Positions 55,060 to 63,661 of a DNA stretch of 64,000 nucleotides are shown piece by piece (position 1 is the stretch's first letter; each line of letters starts with the position of its first letter). Location: the NCBI RefSeq assembly GCF_001905095.1, contig NZ_LWLS01000063.1:62001-126000 (forward strand), given 5' to 3'. Under the pieces are notes generated by a model that did not search any database, was not told the DNA's origin, and was given only the letters and a program-made list of their open reading frames with translations. Source of the stretch: Micromonospora sp. CB01531 (GTDB lineage Bacteria; Actinomycetota; Actinomycetes; Mycobacteriales; Micromonosporaceae). A program made the position numbers and the translations under genes.

Positions 55060-55218
55060 ATGGCCGATCGCGAGAAGCTTCACGACCTGCGCCAACAGGC
55101 CCACAACGCCGGCATCGAGGGCAACTCCAAGATGACCGAGGGCCAGCTGCGGCAGGCGCTCAACAAGGTCAGCAAGGGCACCAATCCGCAGGAAGCCAAG
55201 CGGCAGGCCAAGGGCTGA
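55060..55218 (+). CDS. Small Rho-N/SAP-like helical protein
   Basis: 52 residues (MADREKLHDLRQQAHNAGIE), with KMTEGQLRQALNKVS as the helix-extended loop-helix of the Rho N-terminal/SAP fold, and a basic tail. Such small proteins are common in actinomycetes and may bind nucleic acid. GGGAGG precedes the ATG. No partner gene. Confidence 0.7.
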   Translation: MADREKLHDLRQQAHNAGIEGNSKMTEGQLRQALNKVSKGTNPQEAKRQAKG

Positions 55219-55307
55219 CACCAGCTCGTTCGCGGCGGCGCCGGGCAATGACGCCCGGCGCCGCCGTAGCGTCCGCACTGCTCCTGCCGCCAGGCGCGGA
55301 GGTCCTG

Positions 55308-56201
55308 ATGTACGACGACGGTTTTGAGGAATTCGACCTCGCCACCAACGGCACGACGATCCACGGACGTCGCGGCGGCCAGGGGGAACCGGTCCTGCTC
55401 CTGCACGGCATCCCCGAGACCCACCTCATGTGGCGGCACGTGGCGCCGGCGCTCGCCGAGCGGTTCACGGTGGTCGCCACCGACCTGCGCGGGTACGGCG
55501 CCAGCGGCAAACCGCCGACCTGCCCGGACCACACGCCGTACAGCATGCGGGAGATCGCCCGCGACCAGGTCGAGGTCATGGCGAAGCTGGGATACGGCCG
55601 GTTCAGCGTGGTCGGCCATGACCGGGGCGCGCGGTGCGCGTACCGGATGGCGTTGGACCATCCGCGGACGGTCACCCGGCTCGCGGTGCTCGACGTCATC
55701 CCGACGGCGGACACATACCGGAACGTGGACCGGGAGTTCACCCGCGCCTTCTGGATCTGGTCCTTCCTGTCCGCCCCGGAACCAGTCCCCGAACGGCTGA
55801 TTGCCCAGGCCCCCGACGTCATCGTCAACCACATGCTCGACGCGTGGTCCGACCGGCCGGAGGCCTTCCCGGCCGACGTCCGCGCCGCCTACGTCGACGC
55901 GTTCCGGCACCCCGACACCGTCCACGCCGTCTGCGAGGAGTACCGGGCGTCGATCACCCTCGACGTCGCGCACGACGAGGCCGACCGCGGCCGGCGGCGG
56001 ATCAGCTGCCCGGTCCTCGCGCTGTGGAGCGGCACCGGGTTCCTCGCCGGCCGGTACGAGCCGCTGAAGGTCTGGCGGCAGTGGGCGGACGAGGTGCACG
56101 GTGGCCCGATGCCGGCGGGGCATTTCCTCGCCGAGGAAGCGCCTGCGGAGACCGCACGCCGCCTCCTCGATTTCCTCTCCATCACTCCGACGAAGGCTTA
56201 G
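55308..56201 (+). CDS. Alpha/beta hydrolase related to haloacetate dehalogenase
   Basis: 297 residues. LLLHGIPETHLMWRHVAPAL supplies the oxyanion region, TDLRGYGASGKPP follows, and the nucleophile elbow is VVGHDRGARCAYRMALDHP, with an Asp nucleophile instead of Ser. The two Arg after it match carboxylate binding in fluoroacetate dehalogenases. MPAGHFLAEEAPAETAR carries the catalytic His. It may dehalogenate or hydrolyse epoxides; activity on a given substrate is unproven. The ATG at 55308 follows GGAGG; an earlier ATG at 55248 has no such site. Confidence 0.82.
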   Translation: MYDDGFEEFDLATNGTTIHGRRGGQGEPVLLLHGIPETHLMWRHVAPALAERFTVVATDLRGYGASGKPPTCPDHTPYSMREIARDQVEVMAKLGYGRFSVVGHDRGARCAYRMALDHPRTVTRLAVLDVIPTADTYRNVDREFTRAFWIWSFLSAPEPVPERLIAQAPDVIVNHMLDAWSDRPEAFPADVRAAYVDAFRHPDTVHAVCEEYRASITLDVAHDEADRGRRRISCPVLALWSGTGFLAGRYEPLKVWRQWADEVHGGPMPAGHFLAEEAPAETARRLLDFLSITPTKA

Positions 56202-56210
56202 CATCGCGGA

Positions 56211-56993
56211 GTGTCACCGGATCGTCGCGGCGCTCTGCGCGCCGCCGCCACTGCGGCCGCCGGACTTGTCGGACTGGCTGGCTGCAACCTGACGCGCCGA
56301 CCGTCGGTCGCCCGGTCGGCCACGTCGGGGACCGGCACCACGCCGCCCACCTCCCCGCCCCCGCCGGCCGCAGGGGCCTCCGCTCCTCCCGCCCTACCGG
56401 CGGAGATCAGCAGCGGACCACGGGAACGGCCCAACGTGGCGCTGACCTTCCATGGCCAGGGGGAGCCGGCCCTCGCCCGCCAGTTGCTGGCCGAACTGGA
56501 GCGGGCCGACGCCCGGGTCACCGTCTTCGCGGTCGGTACGTGGTTGGCCGACCAGCCCGCGATGGCGCGGCGAGTCCTCGACGGCGGCCATGAGCTGGGC
56601 AACCATACCGAGAACCATGCCGACATCAGCCGGCTGCCCCCGGGCGAGGCGTTCGCTGAGATCAACCGGTGCGCCCAGCGGATCAAGCAGCTCACCGGCT
56701 CGATCGGCGTCTGGTTCCGCCCGTCGCAGACCCAGCACGCCAACGCCATGGTCCGCGCCCAGGCCAGCCGGGTGGGCTATCCGACGTGCGTGTCGTACGA
56801 CGTCGACTCGCTCGACCACACCGACCCGGGTGCACCGCTGGTGGTACGGACCACGATGAGCCAGGTCCGGCCGGGTTCGATTGTCAGCCTGCACTTCGGC
56901 CACCGGGACACGCTGGCCGCCATCGGCCCGATCCTCGACGGGCTGCACCAGCGGGGTCTGCACGCCGTGTCGATGAAGAAGCTGCTGACCTGA
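56211..56993 (+). CDS. Polysaccharide deacetylase-like lipoprotein, altered active site
   Basis: 260 residues from GTG. Twin-arginine/lipobox-like start (RRGALRAAATAAAGLVGLAG, then C), Thr/Pro linker, then a NodB-type domain from residue 65. The metal-binding His pair is in HELGNHTENHADIS, but the first motif, normally TFDDGP, is LTFHGQGEP, so the catalytic base Asp and the metal Asp are both missing. The later RPPYG is RPSQTQH. It may be inactive, or use another chemistry. It starts nine bases after the hydrolase gene. Confidence 0.8.
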   Translation: MSPDRRGALRAAATAAAGLVGLAGCNLTRRPSVARSATSGTGTTPPTSPPPPAAGASAPPALPAEISSGPRERPNVALTFHGQGEPALARQLLAELERADARVTVFAVGTWLADQPAMARRVLDGGHELGNHTENHADISRLPPGEAFAEINRCAQRIKQLTGSIGVWFRPSQTQHANAMVRAQASRVGYPTCVSYDVDSLDHTDPGAPLVVRTTMSQVRPGSIVSLHFGHRDTLAAIGPILDGLHQRGLHAVSMKKLLT

Positions 56994-57067
56994 TGCCCGT
57001 CGTCGTGTGGCCTCGCCGCCTCCTGTGGCGACGGCGGTGGCCGCCGGCCGCACCGGGATGCGCTGGC

Positions 57068-57098
57068 CCTGGCGCCGGCGCGGGTAGCCGGCGCCAGG
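57068..57098. terminator. Hairpin terminator after the deacetylase-like gene
   Basis: CCTGGCGCCGGC (57068-57079) pairs perfectly with GCCGGCGCCAGG (57087-57098), seven-base loop, 75 bases past the stop of the preceding gene and before the lipoprotein operon. Confidence 0.7.
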
Positions 57099-57165
57099 AC
57101 CGATTGGTGACGGCGTAGGGAATCACCCGATTACCCGGCGTCCGCCGCGCCATAGCGTCGACCGC

Positions 57166-57747
57166 ATGGCCCGTCACCTGTTCGCGTCGGTCCGCCCCGC
57201 GTGGCGTCCCGCCGCACCACGTTCCCGAGCCCGTGCCGCCCGAGGGCGGCGGCTGATGCCGCTGCTGCTGCTCGCCCTGCTCGTTCCCGCCGCCTGCGAC
57301 AGCTCGGCCGACTCCTCCGCGTCGGGGGGCGCCGACGCCGGCTCGGGAGTCGACGCGGGATCGGACGACCTCGGCAAGCTCGCCGACTCGGTGCCGACGT
57401 GCCCCTTCACCGCCGACCGGGTGTCCGAACTGCTCGGCAAACCGATGAAGGACCAGGGCAACTGCGCGTTCGGCGACGGCAACGGCGTCGCCAGCCTCAC
57501 CATCACCATGGCGTCCGAGTTCGCCGGTGCGACGACCTACGACTACCAGCACGAGCAGGCCGGCGAGCAGTACGACAAGGTGGTGGACCTCGGTGACCGG
57601 TCGTACCTCGCCGCCAAGGACATCGCGGGAGAGGCCGTCGTGGTCAGCCCCAAGGGCAGCTACACCATGATCATGAGCAGCTTCAGCATGGACGTCGCGA
57701 CCTATGAGCAGAAGCTGCGTCAACTGCTCGACGCGCTGCCGGCGTGA
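57166..57747 (+). CDS. Lipoprotein of unknown function
   Basis: 193 residues. A basic N-terminus leads to a lipobox (LLLLALLVPAAC, Cys near residue 44), a Ser/Gly/Asp linker, then a 120-residue domain with cysteines in VPTCPFTADRVSELLGKPMK and GNCAFGDGNG. This resembles DUF3558-type lipoproteins that share the CxF...CxF pattern. First of three consecutive lipoprotein genes. Confidence 0.72.
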   Translation: MARHLFASVRPAWRPAAPRSRARAARGRRLMPLLLLALLVPAACDSSADSSASGGADAGSGVDAGSDDLGKLADSVPTCPFTADRVSELLGKPMKDQGNCAFGDGNGVASLTITMASEFAGATTYDYQHEQAGEQYDKVVDLGDRSYLAAKDIAGEAVVVSPKGSYTMIMSSFSMDVATYEQKLRQLLDALPA

Positions 57748-57758
57748 GGGGGACCCAG

Positions 57759-58301
57759 ATGCGTGGCAGGCACCTCGCGGTGCTCGGTGTGGCCGTGGTC
57801 GCGCTCCTGCTGTCCGCCGCTTGTAGCGGCTCGGACGACAAGCCCACCGCGGGCGGCAAGCCGGCCCGGACGGCCGCGGCGGAGCCGGCAACCGGGGAGA
57901 CCAGCCCGGCGGCCGAGGAGAGCAGCCCGGCCTCCGCGCTGCCCGACGCCTGCACCCTGGTGTCCAAGGCGGACGCGGAGAAGCTGGCCGGCACGCCGGT
58001 GGACGACGCGGTGGCGGCCCGGGAGAGCTGCACCTACACCGCACCGGTCACCGGCCCGACGGCACAGGTCGAGGTGTACGTCGGTGACGGCGCGAAGAAG
58101 TACCTCGACATCGAGCGTGACCTCGGGCACGACGTGCGGCCACTGTCCGGGGTGGCGGACGAGGCCCACCTCACGTTGGAGGCGTTCTTCATCAGGAAGG
58201 CCGACGTGTGGGTGGCGGTCCGGCTGGTGCGGCTCAACGACCCGGAGGAGAACCGCAAGCCGCTGGAGGGCCTCGCCCGCGCCGTCGCCGGGCGGATGTG
58301 A
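57759..58301 (+). CDS. Lipoprotein related in layout to its upstream neighbour
   Basis: 180 residues from ATG 57759, after a GGGGG-rich site; a GTG at 57744 overlapping the previous stop is the alternative. Lipobox VALLLSAAC (Cys22), Ala/Glu-rich linker, and a domain with DACTLVSKADAEKLAGTPVD and RESCTYTAPVTG, again two cysteines 35-40 residues apart. The shared layout suggests an old duplication with the 57166 gene. Function unknown. Confidence 0.74.
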   Translation: MRGRHLAVLGVAVVALLLSAACSGSDDKPTAGGKPARTAAAEPATGETSPAAEESSPASALPDACTLVSKADAEKLAGTPVDDAVAARESCTYTAPVTGPTAQVEVYVGDGAKKYLDIERDLGHDVRPLSGVADEAHLTLEAFFIRKADVWVAVRLVRLNDPEENRKPLEGLARAVAGRM

Positions 58302-58309
58302 GGTGGCCG

Positions 58310-59770
58310 ATGCGACCCGGTCGCGGGCGGACTCTGCTCGCCGCCGCCGTCGCGGTCCTGATCGCGCTGACCGGCTGTGACAGTCTCCGGCCGGCGGTGC
58401 GGACCGACGCGACGGTCGGCGAGGCGGACCTGCGCTACGGGGACGCGCCGGCGCCCGCTTCCGGGGTCACGCTGCAACCTGACGTCGTCCTGGTGGGTGG
58501 GGGCGGCCGCTCGGTGCGTTCGGTCAGCGCCGACGGGCTGACCTGGCGCATCGACGCGGCCGCGAGGAACGCCCGGCAGCTCGAACCCGGCAAGGTCATG
58601 TTCATCACCGGCCGTGGCGTCGGCCGGGTGCTGGACATCGCCGAGGACGGCGGTGACCTGCTGGTGACCATCGGCCCGGTGGACATCACCGAGATCATCC
58701 GGGACGGCACCTTCGAGAAACAGGGTGTCCCCCTCGACGATCCGGTCACCTACCCCGCCGGCGAGCCGTCGTGGGCCGAGGACCAGCCGACGCCACCGAG
58801 CACCTTCGGCCGGAGCCGCCCGGTGCGGCGGCCGCCGCTGCTCGGGTCGTCCGACCCCCCGGTGCAACCACCCCCGCAGCGGGGCGGCCAGGTCGGCACG
58901 AGAACCCACGGCTACCAGGTCTACTCCAGCTGCTGTACCGACGGCGTGGGCGCCCATTTCGCCTACGACGACGGAGGGGTCCGGCTCGTCGGCACGGTCA
59001 CGCTCACCTTCAAGCGACCGGACGCCGCCTTCCACCTCGCCATCGGCGCCGGAAAGGTGACGCGGGCGGAACTGGAGATCAGCGGTGGGTTCGGGATCAA
59101 GGTCGACTTCGAGGGCGGCATCCAGGACGGGCAGAACCACAAGAAGGTGTTCCCGATCCCGGTCGACATCTCCTTCCCCATCGGCCAGGTGATCGGGATT
59201 CCGCTCTCGTTCACGGTCAGCCAGACCCTCGAGGTCGCCACCGCGTTCGGCGCCAAGGCGGGCACGGTCAAGGGCTCGGGTGAATACTCCCTGGCCGGCA
59301 AGCTGGGCTTCGGCTACGTCAACGGCAGCGTCGGGCCGCGGGTCACCGAGCAGTTCCAGCGCCGCAAGAGTCTGCTCAACTCGCTTACCGGGGTACCGGT
59401 CGGGGTCATGGGCCTGGTCATCCGCCACGGCGTCCGGTTCACCGTCGGCCTCAGCGCCTTCCTGTTCACCGCCGGCGTCTACTTCGAGCTGACCACGTCG
59501 TACGGCGCGACGCTCGGCTCCGCCCTCGGCGCGCCGTACGCGCAGTGCCGAGGGGTGGGCATCGGAGTGAAGGCGGTCTTCGGCGTCGGTTACCGGATCC
59601 TCGAACCCGTGGTCAAGGTGATCAACAAGATCCTCAGCCTGTTGACACCGAGTAGGGCGCCGACGATCCCACCTGTCGCGGCGGCGAGCGGACCGCGCTG
59701 GAGCGCCGACGTCTACCGCAACGAGGAGGTCATCCCGAACGTGGCGGTGTGCGGACACGCGCTGAAGTGA
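58310..59770 (+). CDS. Large lipoprotein of unknown function
   Basis: 486 residues. Lipobox VLIALTGC (Cys22). An N-terminal domain (about residues 45-140, with RQLEPGKVMFITGRGVGRVL) is followed by a Pro-rich segment and a large beta-strand-rich domain (about 195-460) with alternating residues such as ELEISGGFGIKVDFEGGIQD and GSGEYSLAGKLGFGYVNGSV. Four cysteines are paired near SSCCTDG, AQCRGV and VAVCGHAL. No family recognised. It starts eight bases after the previous lipoprotein gene. Confidence 0.72.
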   Translation: MRPGRGRTLLAAAVAVLIALTGCDSLRPAVRTDATVGEADLRYGDAPAPASGVTLQPDVVLVGGGGRSVRSVSADGLTWRIDAAARNARQLEPGKVMFITGRGVGRVLDIAEDGGDLLVTIGPVDITEIIRDGTFEKQGVPLDDPVTYPAGEPSWAEDQPTPPSTFGRSRPVRRPPLLGSSDPPVQPPPQRGGQVGTRTHGYQVYSSCCTDGVGAHFAYDDGGVRLVGTVTLTFKRPDAAFHLAIGAGKVTRAELEISGGFGIKVDFEGGIQDGQNHKKVFPIPVDISFPIGQVIGIPLSFTVSQTLEVATAFGAKAGTVKGSGEYSLAGKLGFGYVNGSVGPRVTEQFQRRKSLLNSLTGVPVGVMGLVIRHGVRFTVGLSAFLFTAGVYFELTTSYGATLGSALGAPYAQCRGVGIGVKAVFGVGYRILEPVVKVINKILSLLTPSRAPTIPPVAAASGPRWSADVYRNEEVIPNVAVCGHALK

Positions 59771-59818
59771 GCGACCACCTCGCTCGGCGGGATGGCACGG
59801 CTGTGCCATCATCCCGCC

Positions 59819-62581
59819 ATGGACGCCTCCCTCGTCGGCCGTGACGCGACCCTCGAGCAGACCTGGCGCACACTGGTGGGCGGGGCGCCGGCGCTCCTGG
59901 AAGGCCCCAGTGGCATCGGCAAGACCGCGCTGTGGCGGGCCGTCGTCGCCCGGGCCCAGCGGTCCGGCTGGGTCCTGCTGGCCAGCGCGCCGACCGAGGC
60001 CGAGGCCGTGTTGCCGTACGCGGCCCTGGCCGACGTGCTGCGGCCGCTGGCCGGCCGGGTGGCGGCCCTGCCCCCGCCACAGCGGATCGCCGCCGAGGTG
60101 GTGCTGCTGTCCGCCGACCACGACGAGGCGATCGACGAGCGGGCGGTGGGTGCGGCCACCCGTTCGTTGTTCGAGGCCGCGATGGGTGGCGAGGTGCCGG
60201 TGCTGCTCGCCATCGACGACGCGCCCTGGCTCGATCCGCCGAGCGAGCGGGCGTTGCGGTTCGCGCTGCGCCGCCTTGTCCGCTGGCCGGCCACCCTGCT
60301 CACCCGCCGTACCGACGAGGCCGGGCCGCGCGCCCTCCCGCTCGGGCTCGACGACGACCGGGCCGGCGACCGCCGGCTCACCCGGATCGGCGTGCCGCCC
60401 CTCGGCCCGGCGGCGCTGCACCGCATCGTCCAGGCGCGGCTCGGGGGCACGCTCAGCCGCCCGTTGCTCGCCCGGATCACCCGGGACGCCGGGGGCAACC
60501 CGCTGCTGGCCATCGAGCTGGCCCGGGCGGTGCTGCGGTTGCCCCGGCCACCGCGGCCGGGCGAGGACCTGCCGGTGCCGTCGTTGATGCGTCAACTGCT
60601 CGCGGACGCCCTGCGGGCACTGCCCCGGCCCAGCCGCGACGCGGTGCGCCTGGCCGCGCTGCTGAGCGTGCCCACCCTGCCGGACCTGCACGCGGCCGGG
60701 GTGCCGGTGGACGCGTTCGACGCGGCGGAGGAGGCCGGCCTGTTGAGCGTGACGCCGAGCCGGATCAGCTTCGCCCACCCGCTGTACGCCGCCGCGGTGC
60801 GCGAGAGCATCCCGTCCGGCGTCCGGCACCGGCTCAACGGTGTGCTGGCCGAGGCGGTGTCCGACCCGGACGAGCGGGCGCGGCAGCTCGCCCGGTGCGC
60901 GGTGGCGCCGGACGAGGCGCTCGCCGCCGAACTGGCCGCCGCGGCCGCACGCCAACGCTCCCGGGGCGCTCCCGCCGTCGCCGCCGAGTGGTACGACCGC
61001 GCCGCCGACCTCACGCCCCCGACGGCCGCCGCGGATCGGGACCGGCGGCGCCTGGACGCGGTGCAGTGCCGCATCGACAGCGGCGACTACGCCGCGGCCG
61101 GTGCGGCCGCGGACGCCGCCGCCGGACAGCTGGCCGGCGCGGCGCACGCGGAGGCGCTGCTGCTGCGCGCCATGGTCGCCTGGTGCGTCGACGACCTCAC
61201 CGGCGCGGTGGCCCTCGCCCGGCGTGCGTTGGCCGCGGCCGAGGGGCATCGCGACCTGGCCGGGCGCATCCACACGCACCTGACCCTGTTCCAGGACGCC
61301 CCGGAGCCCGCCCGCCGGCACGCCGAGGCCGCCATCGCGCACCTGTCCGACCGGGCCGAGCACCGTCCGCTGCTCACCGCCGCGCTGTTCCTGCTGTTCT
61401 TCCACGAGGTACGCGCCGGGCGTCCGGCCCGGACCGAGGTGCTCGACCGGGCGCTGGTCCTGGAGGCCGGTGAACCGTCCTGGCTCGCCGGGTCGATTCC
61501 GGCGATCTGGTGGAAGGCCACGGACGACCATGAGCGGGCCCGGGCCCGGCTGCACCACATGCTGGGTCGGGCCGTGGCCCGTGGCGACGAACCGTGGCAG
61601 CACGAGATGCTCACCCACCTGGGCGAGGCCGAGCTGCTGGCCGGCCGGTTCGACACCGCCGGGGAGCACATCGCGGCGGCCCGCGAGCTGGGCGAGCAGC
61701 TCGGCACCGGCCTGGTCGGCGAGACCTGGCTGGCCGGGATGCTGGACGCCTACCGGGGCCGGCTCGCCGAGGCCGACGCGGTGGCCGAGGGCGGGCTGCG
61801 CCGGGCCGACGAGTTCGACGACGCGTGGTGCCGGCGGATCCACCTGCAGCTGGCCGGGTTCGTGGCACTCTCCGCCGGCCGGATGGCCGAGGCCGCCGCG
61901 GCGTACGGGGCACTCGTCGCGGAGTTGGACGGCTCGGGGATCGCCGAGCCGCTCGCGCAGCGCTTCGAGCCGGACTGGATCGAGGCGTGCGTCGGTGCCG
62001 GTGACCTGGAGACCGCACGCGCCGCGCTGGTCCGTCTCGCCGAGCGGCACGCCCGGCTGGGCCGCCCGTGGACCACCCTCGGCCTTGCCCGCAGCCGGGT
62101 GCTGGTGGACAGCGCCACCGGAGCCGACCCGGCCGAGGCGCTGGCCGCGCTCGTCGCAGCGCGGGCGAGCGTGCCGGTGGACGTGCTGCCGCTGGACCGG
62201 GCCCGCTGCCTGCTGGTCGCCGGCCGGGCACACCGCCGGGCCCGCCGCCGCCGGGAGGCCCGCGAGGCCCTCGACGCGGCGGCTGCCGAGTTCACCGCCC
62301 TGGGCGCGGTCGCCTTCGCCGAGCGGGCCCAGCTGGAGCTGGCCAGGATCGGCCGGCGTGCGCCGGCACCGACCGTGCTGACGGCCACGGAGGAACGGGT
62401 GGCCCGGCTCGCCGCCCAGGGCCGCACCAACCGGGCCATCGCCGACTCGCTGTTCATCAGCCCGAAGACCGTCGAGGCCAACCTCGCCCGGGTGTACCGG
62501 AAGCTCTGCATCTCCAGCCGCGCCGAGCTCGGCGCGGCCATGGGCAGGCCGGCGCCACCGCCGGAGTCCATCTCCAGCTGA
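59819..62581 (+). CDS. LuxR-family large ATPase regulator (LAL type)
   Basis: 920 residues. N-terminal AAA-like ATPase with Walker A EGPSGIGKTALWR (residues 28-40) and Walker B VLLAIDDAPWLDPPS. A long helical TPR-like middle follows, and a C-terminal LuxR helix-turn-helix: LTATEERVARLAAQGRTNRA and IADSLFISPKTVEANLARVY. Such regulators often control secondary metabolism or sugar genes in actinomycetes. The ATG at 59819 was preferred over 59792. It is a single gene with no obvious cognate cluster here. Confidence 0.92.
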   Translation: MDASLVGRDATLEQTWRTLVGGAPALLEGPSGIGKTALWRAVVARAQRSGWVLLASAPTEAEAVLPYAALADVLRPLAGRVAALPPPQRIAAEVVLLSADHDEAIDERAVGAATRSLFEAAMGGEVPVLLAIDDAPWLDPPSERALRFALRRLVRWPATLLTRRTDEAGPRALPLGLDDDRAGDRRLTRIGVPPLGPAALHRIVQARLGGTLSRPLLARITRDAGGNPLLAIELARAVLRLPRPPRPGEDLPVPSLMRQLLADALRALPRPSRDAVRLAALLSVPTLPDLHAAGVPVDAFDAAEEAGLLSVTPSRISFAHPLYAAAVRESIPSGVRHRLNGVLAEAVSDPDERARQLARCAVAPDEALAAELAAAAARQRSRGAPAVAAEWYDRAADLTPPTAAADRDRRRLDAVQCRIDSGDYAAAGAAADAAAGQLAGAAHAEALLLRAMVAWCVDDLTGAVALARRALAAAEGHRDLAGRIHTHLTLFQDAPEPARRHAEAAIAHLSDRAEHRPLLTAALFLLFFHEVRAGRPARTEVLDRALVLEAGEPSWLAGSIPAIWWKATDDHERARARLHHMLGRAVARGDEPWQHEMLTHLGEAELLAGRFDTAGEHIAAARELGEQLGTGLVGETWLAGMLDAYRGRLAEADAVAEGGLRRADEFDDAWCRRIHLQLAGFVALSAGRMAEAAAAYGALVAELDGSGIAEPLAQRFEPDWIEACVGAGDLETARAALVRLAERHARLGRPWTTLGLARSRVLVDSATGADPAEALAALVAARASVPVDVLPLDRARCLLVAGRAHRRARRRREAREALDAAAAEFTALGAVAFAERAQLELARIGRRAPAPTVLTATEERVARLAAQGRTNRAIADSLFISPKTVEANLARVYRKLCISSRAELGAAMGRPAPPPESISS

Positions 62582-62772
62582 CCGGAGCGGCCGCGGGACC
62601 GACACCGCCGGAACTATGTCCGGTTTTCGCCGTTGGTGGCGTGTTTGTCGGATAAGCTTGCGGGCATGATCGAGGTGGTGCCGTCAACGGCCGGCGCAGG
62701 ACGGAGCGGGATGCCGGGTGGACCGGTGAGCACGCGCGAGATCGACCGCGGGTCGTGGCGCGCGCCGCGCCC

Positions 62773-63255
62773 TCACCGTCCAGCCCGATGCTGCCGCACC
62801 AGCCCGGAGAGTGGCCGCGCCGCCCGTCCGTCCGCACCGCGCAACGCCACGTCGACAAAGGCGCCCACGCCGACCTGCGCGGCGTGCGACAGGCAGGCGA
62901 CCACCAGCAGCCGGTGCATGACGTGCCGGGGCTCATCCGGCACGGCCGGATCCAGCGGGTGGCGACCGGGCAGGAGTGCGGCCAGCAGCGGCCTGTCCAC
63001 CTCCGGGAACCAGATGTCGACGCGGTCGATCTGCAGCGCCACCAGCGGCCACAGGTCACCCGCACCCGGGGCGAACTCCTCGGCCAGCAGCTCGGCGGTG
63101 CCCGTGAGGGTCCGGCACACCCAGGTTCCGGGCAGCCGGATCAGCCGGTCGGCCGCCGCGGCGAAGGCCTCGCGATCCATCCGGTTGGCCGCGTGGACGC
63201 CAGCCACGACGGCGTTCCACAGCTCCTGCTCCGCCGGGGTTGGCGGCTTCCACAT
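62773..63255 (-). CDS. Hypothetical soluble protein
   Basis: 160 residues from ATG 63255 (MWKPPTPAEQELWNAVVAGV), behind GAGAGGAGAGG. It is helix-rich, with AAADRLIRLPGTWVCRTLTG and HVMHRLLVVACLSHAAQVGV as conserved-looking blocks. No family recognised. Coding is supported by the ribosome site and composition. Confidence 0.55.
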   Translation of the reverse strand: MWKPPTPAEQELWNAVVAGVHAANRMDREAFAAAADRLIRLPGTWVCRTLTGTAELLAEEFAPGAGDLWPLVALQIDRVDIWFPEVDRPLLAALLPGRHPLDPAVPDEPRHVMHRLLVVACLSHAAQVGVGAFVDVALRGADGRAARPLSGLVRQHRAGR

Positions 63256-63351
63256 CACCCTCTCCTCTCAGATACCGGGCCGGCAGGGCGAGGTGAGGGA
63301 GATTCTCGGTGCCGCGTCGCTGTCGCCACCGCCTCCACCCCTTGCTGGGGT

Positions 63352-63392
63352 GGCCGGCACGGGCCCGTAGGAGGGCGAGACCCGTGCCGGCC
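63352..63392. repeat. 12-bp inverted repeat
   Basis: GGCCGGCACGGG (63352-63363) pairs perfectly with CCCGTGCCGGCC (63381-63392), 17-base loop. It lies about 100 bases before the start of the 62773-63255 gene, so it may be a leader structure or a second terminator for the LysR transcript. Confidence 0.5.
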
Positions 63393-63420
63393 GCGGTGAT
63401 CACCCAAAATCACCGTCTGT

Positions 63421-63459
63421 CGCCGCTGCGGGCCGGATAGGTTCCGGCCCGCAGCGGCG
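63421..63459. terminator. Strong hairpin terminator downstream of the LysR gene
   Basis: A 16-base arm (63421-63436, CGCCGCTGCGGGCCGG) pairs without mismatch with 63444-63459, seven-base loop. It is about 200 bases after the LysR stop on the reverse strand and should end that transcript before the next gene. Confidence 0.68.
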
Positions 63460-63661
63460 GTGGTCGTACCGCGCCGGACGGCACACCTGCCGCCGCAGAA
63501 CCGCCCGGCTGGTACCACCCCGTGCCGGTGCCGCCGATCGGCTCTGCCCGCGTGCCTGCACCGGGCTTCCGGGGCAGGTTCGGCTGGGTCGAGTATATGG
63601 CACTTGAAGAAGTTACGAGCATTTTGCGAATATAAGCCGGGGAGTTGTTCTTATGCCCGAG

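Larger units (their letters stand above)
63256..63661. other. Gene-free region with two strong hairpins
   Basis: 406 bases between two minus-strand genes. It contains the inverted repeats at 63352-63392 and 63421-63459 and, at about 63590-63655, the most A+T-rich patch of this end of the window, next to the LysR gene end. A frame of 70 codons on the reverse strand crosses one hairpin and is not convincing. No RNA gene recognised. Confidence 0.45.

Noticed and set aside
58034..62605. A 1523-codon open frame on the reverse strand opposite the lipoproteins and LuxR regulator
   Set aside because: It is a shadow of the strong G/C third-position bias; the translation is Gly/Arg/Pro/Gln-rich with no domain, and the plus strand carries clear genes.
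62667..63370. A plus-strand frame starting near 62667 or earlier
   Set aside because: It is antisense to a gene with a good ribosome site and is rich in Arg/Pro/Ser without a domain.
63410..63622. A 70-codon reverse-strand frame in the terminal gene-free region
   Set aside because: It runs across a 16-bp hairpin, lacks a ribosome site and has low-complexity composition.
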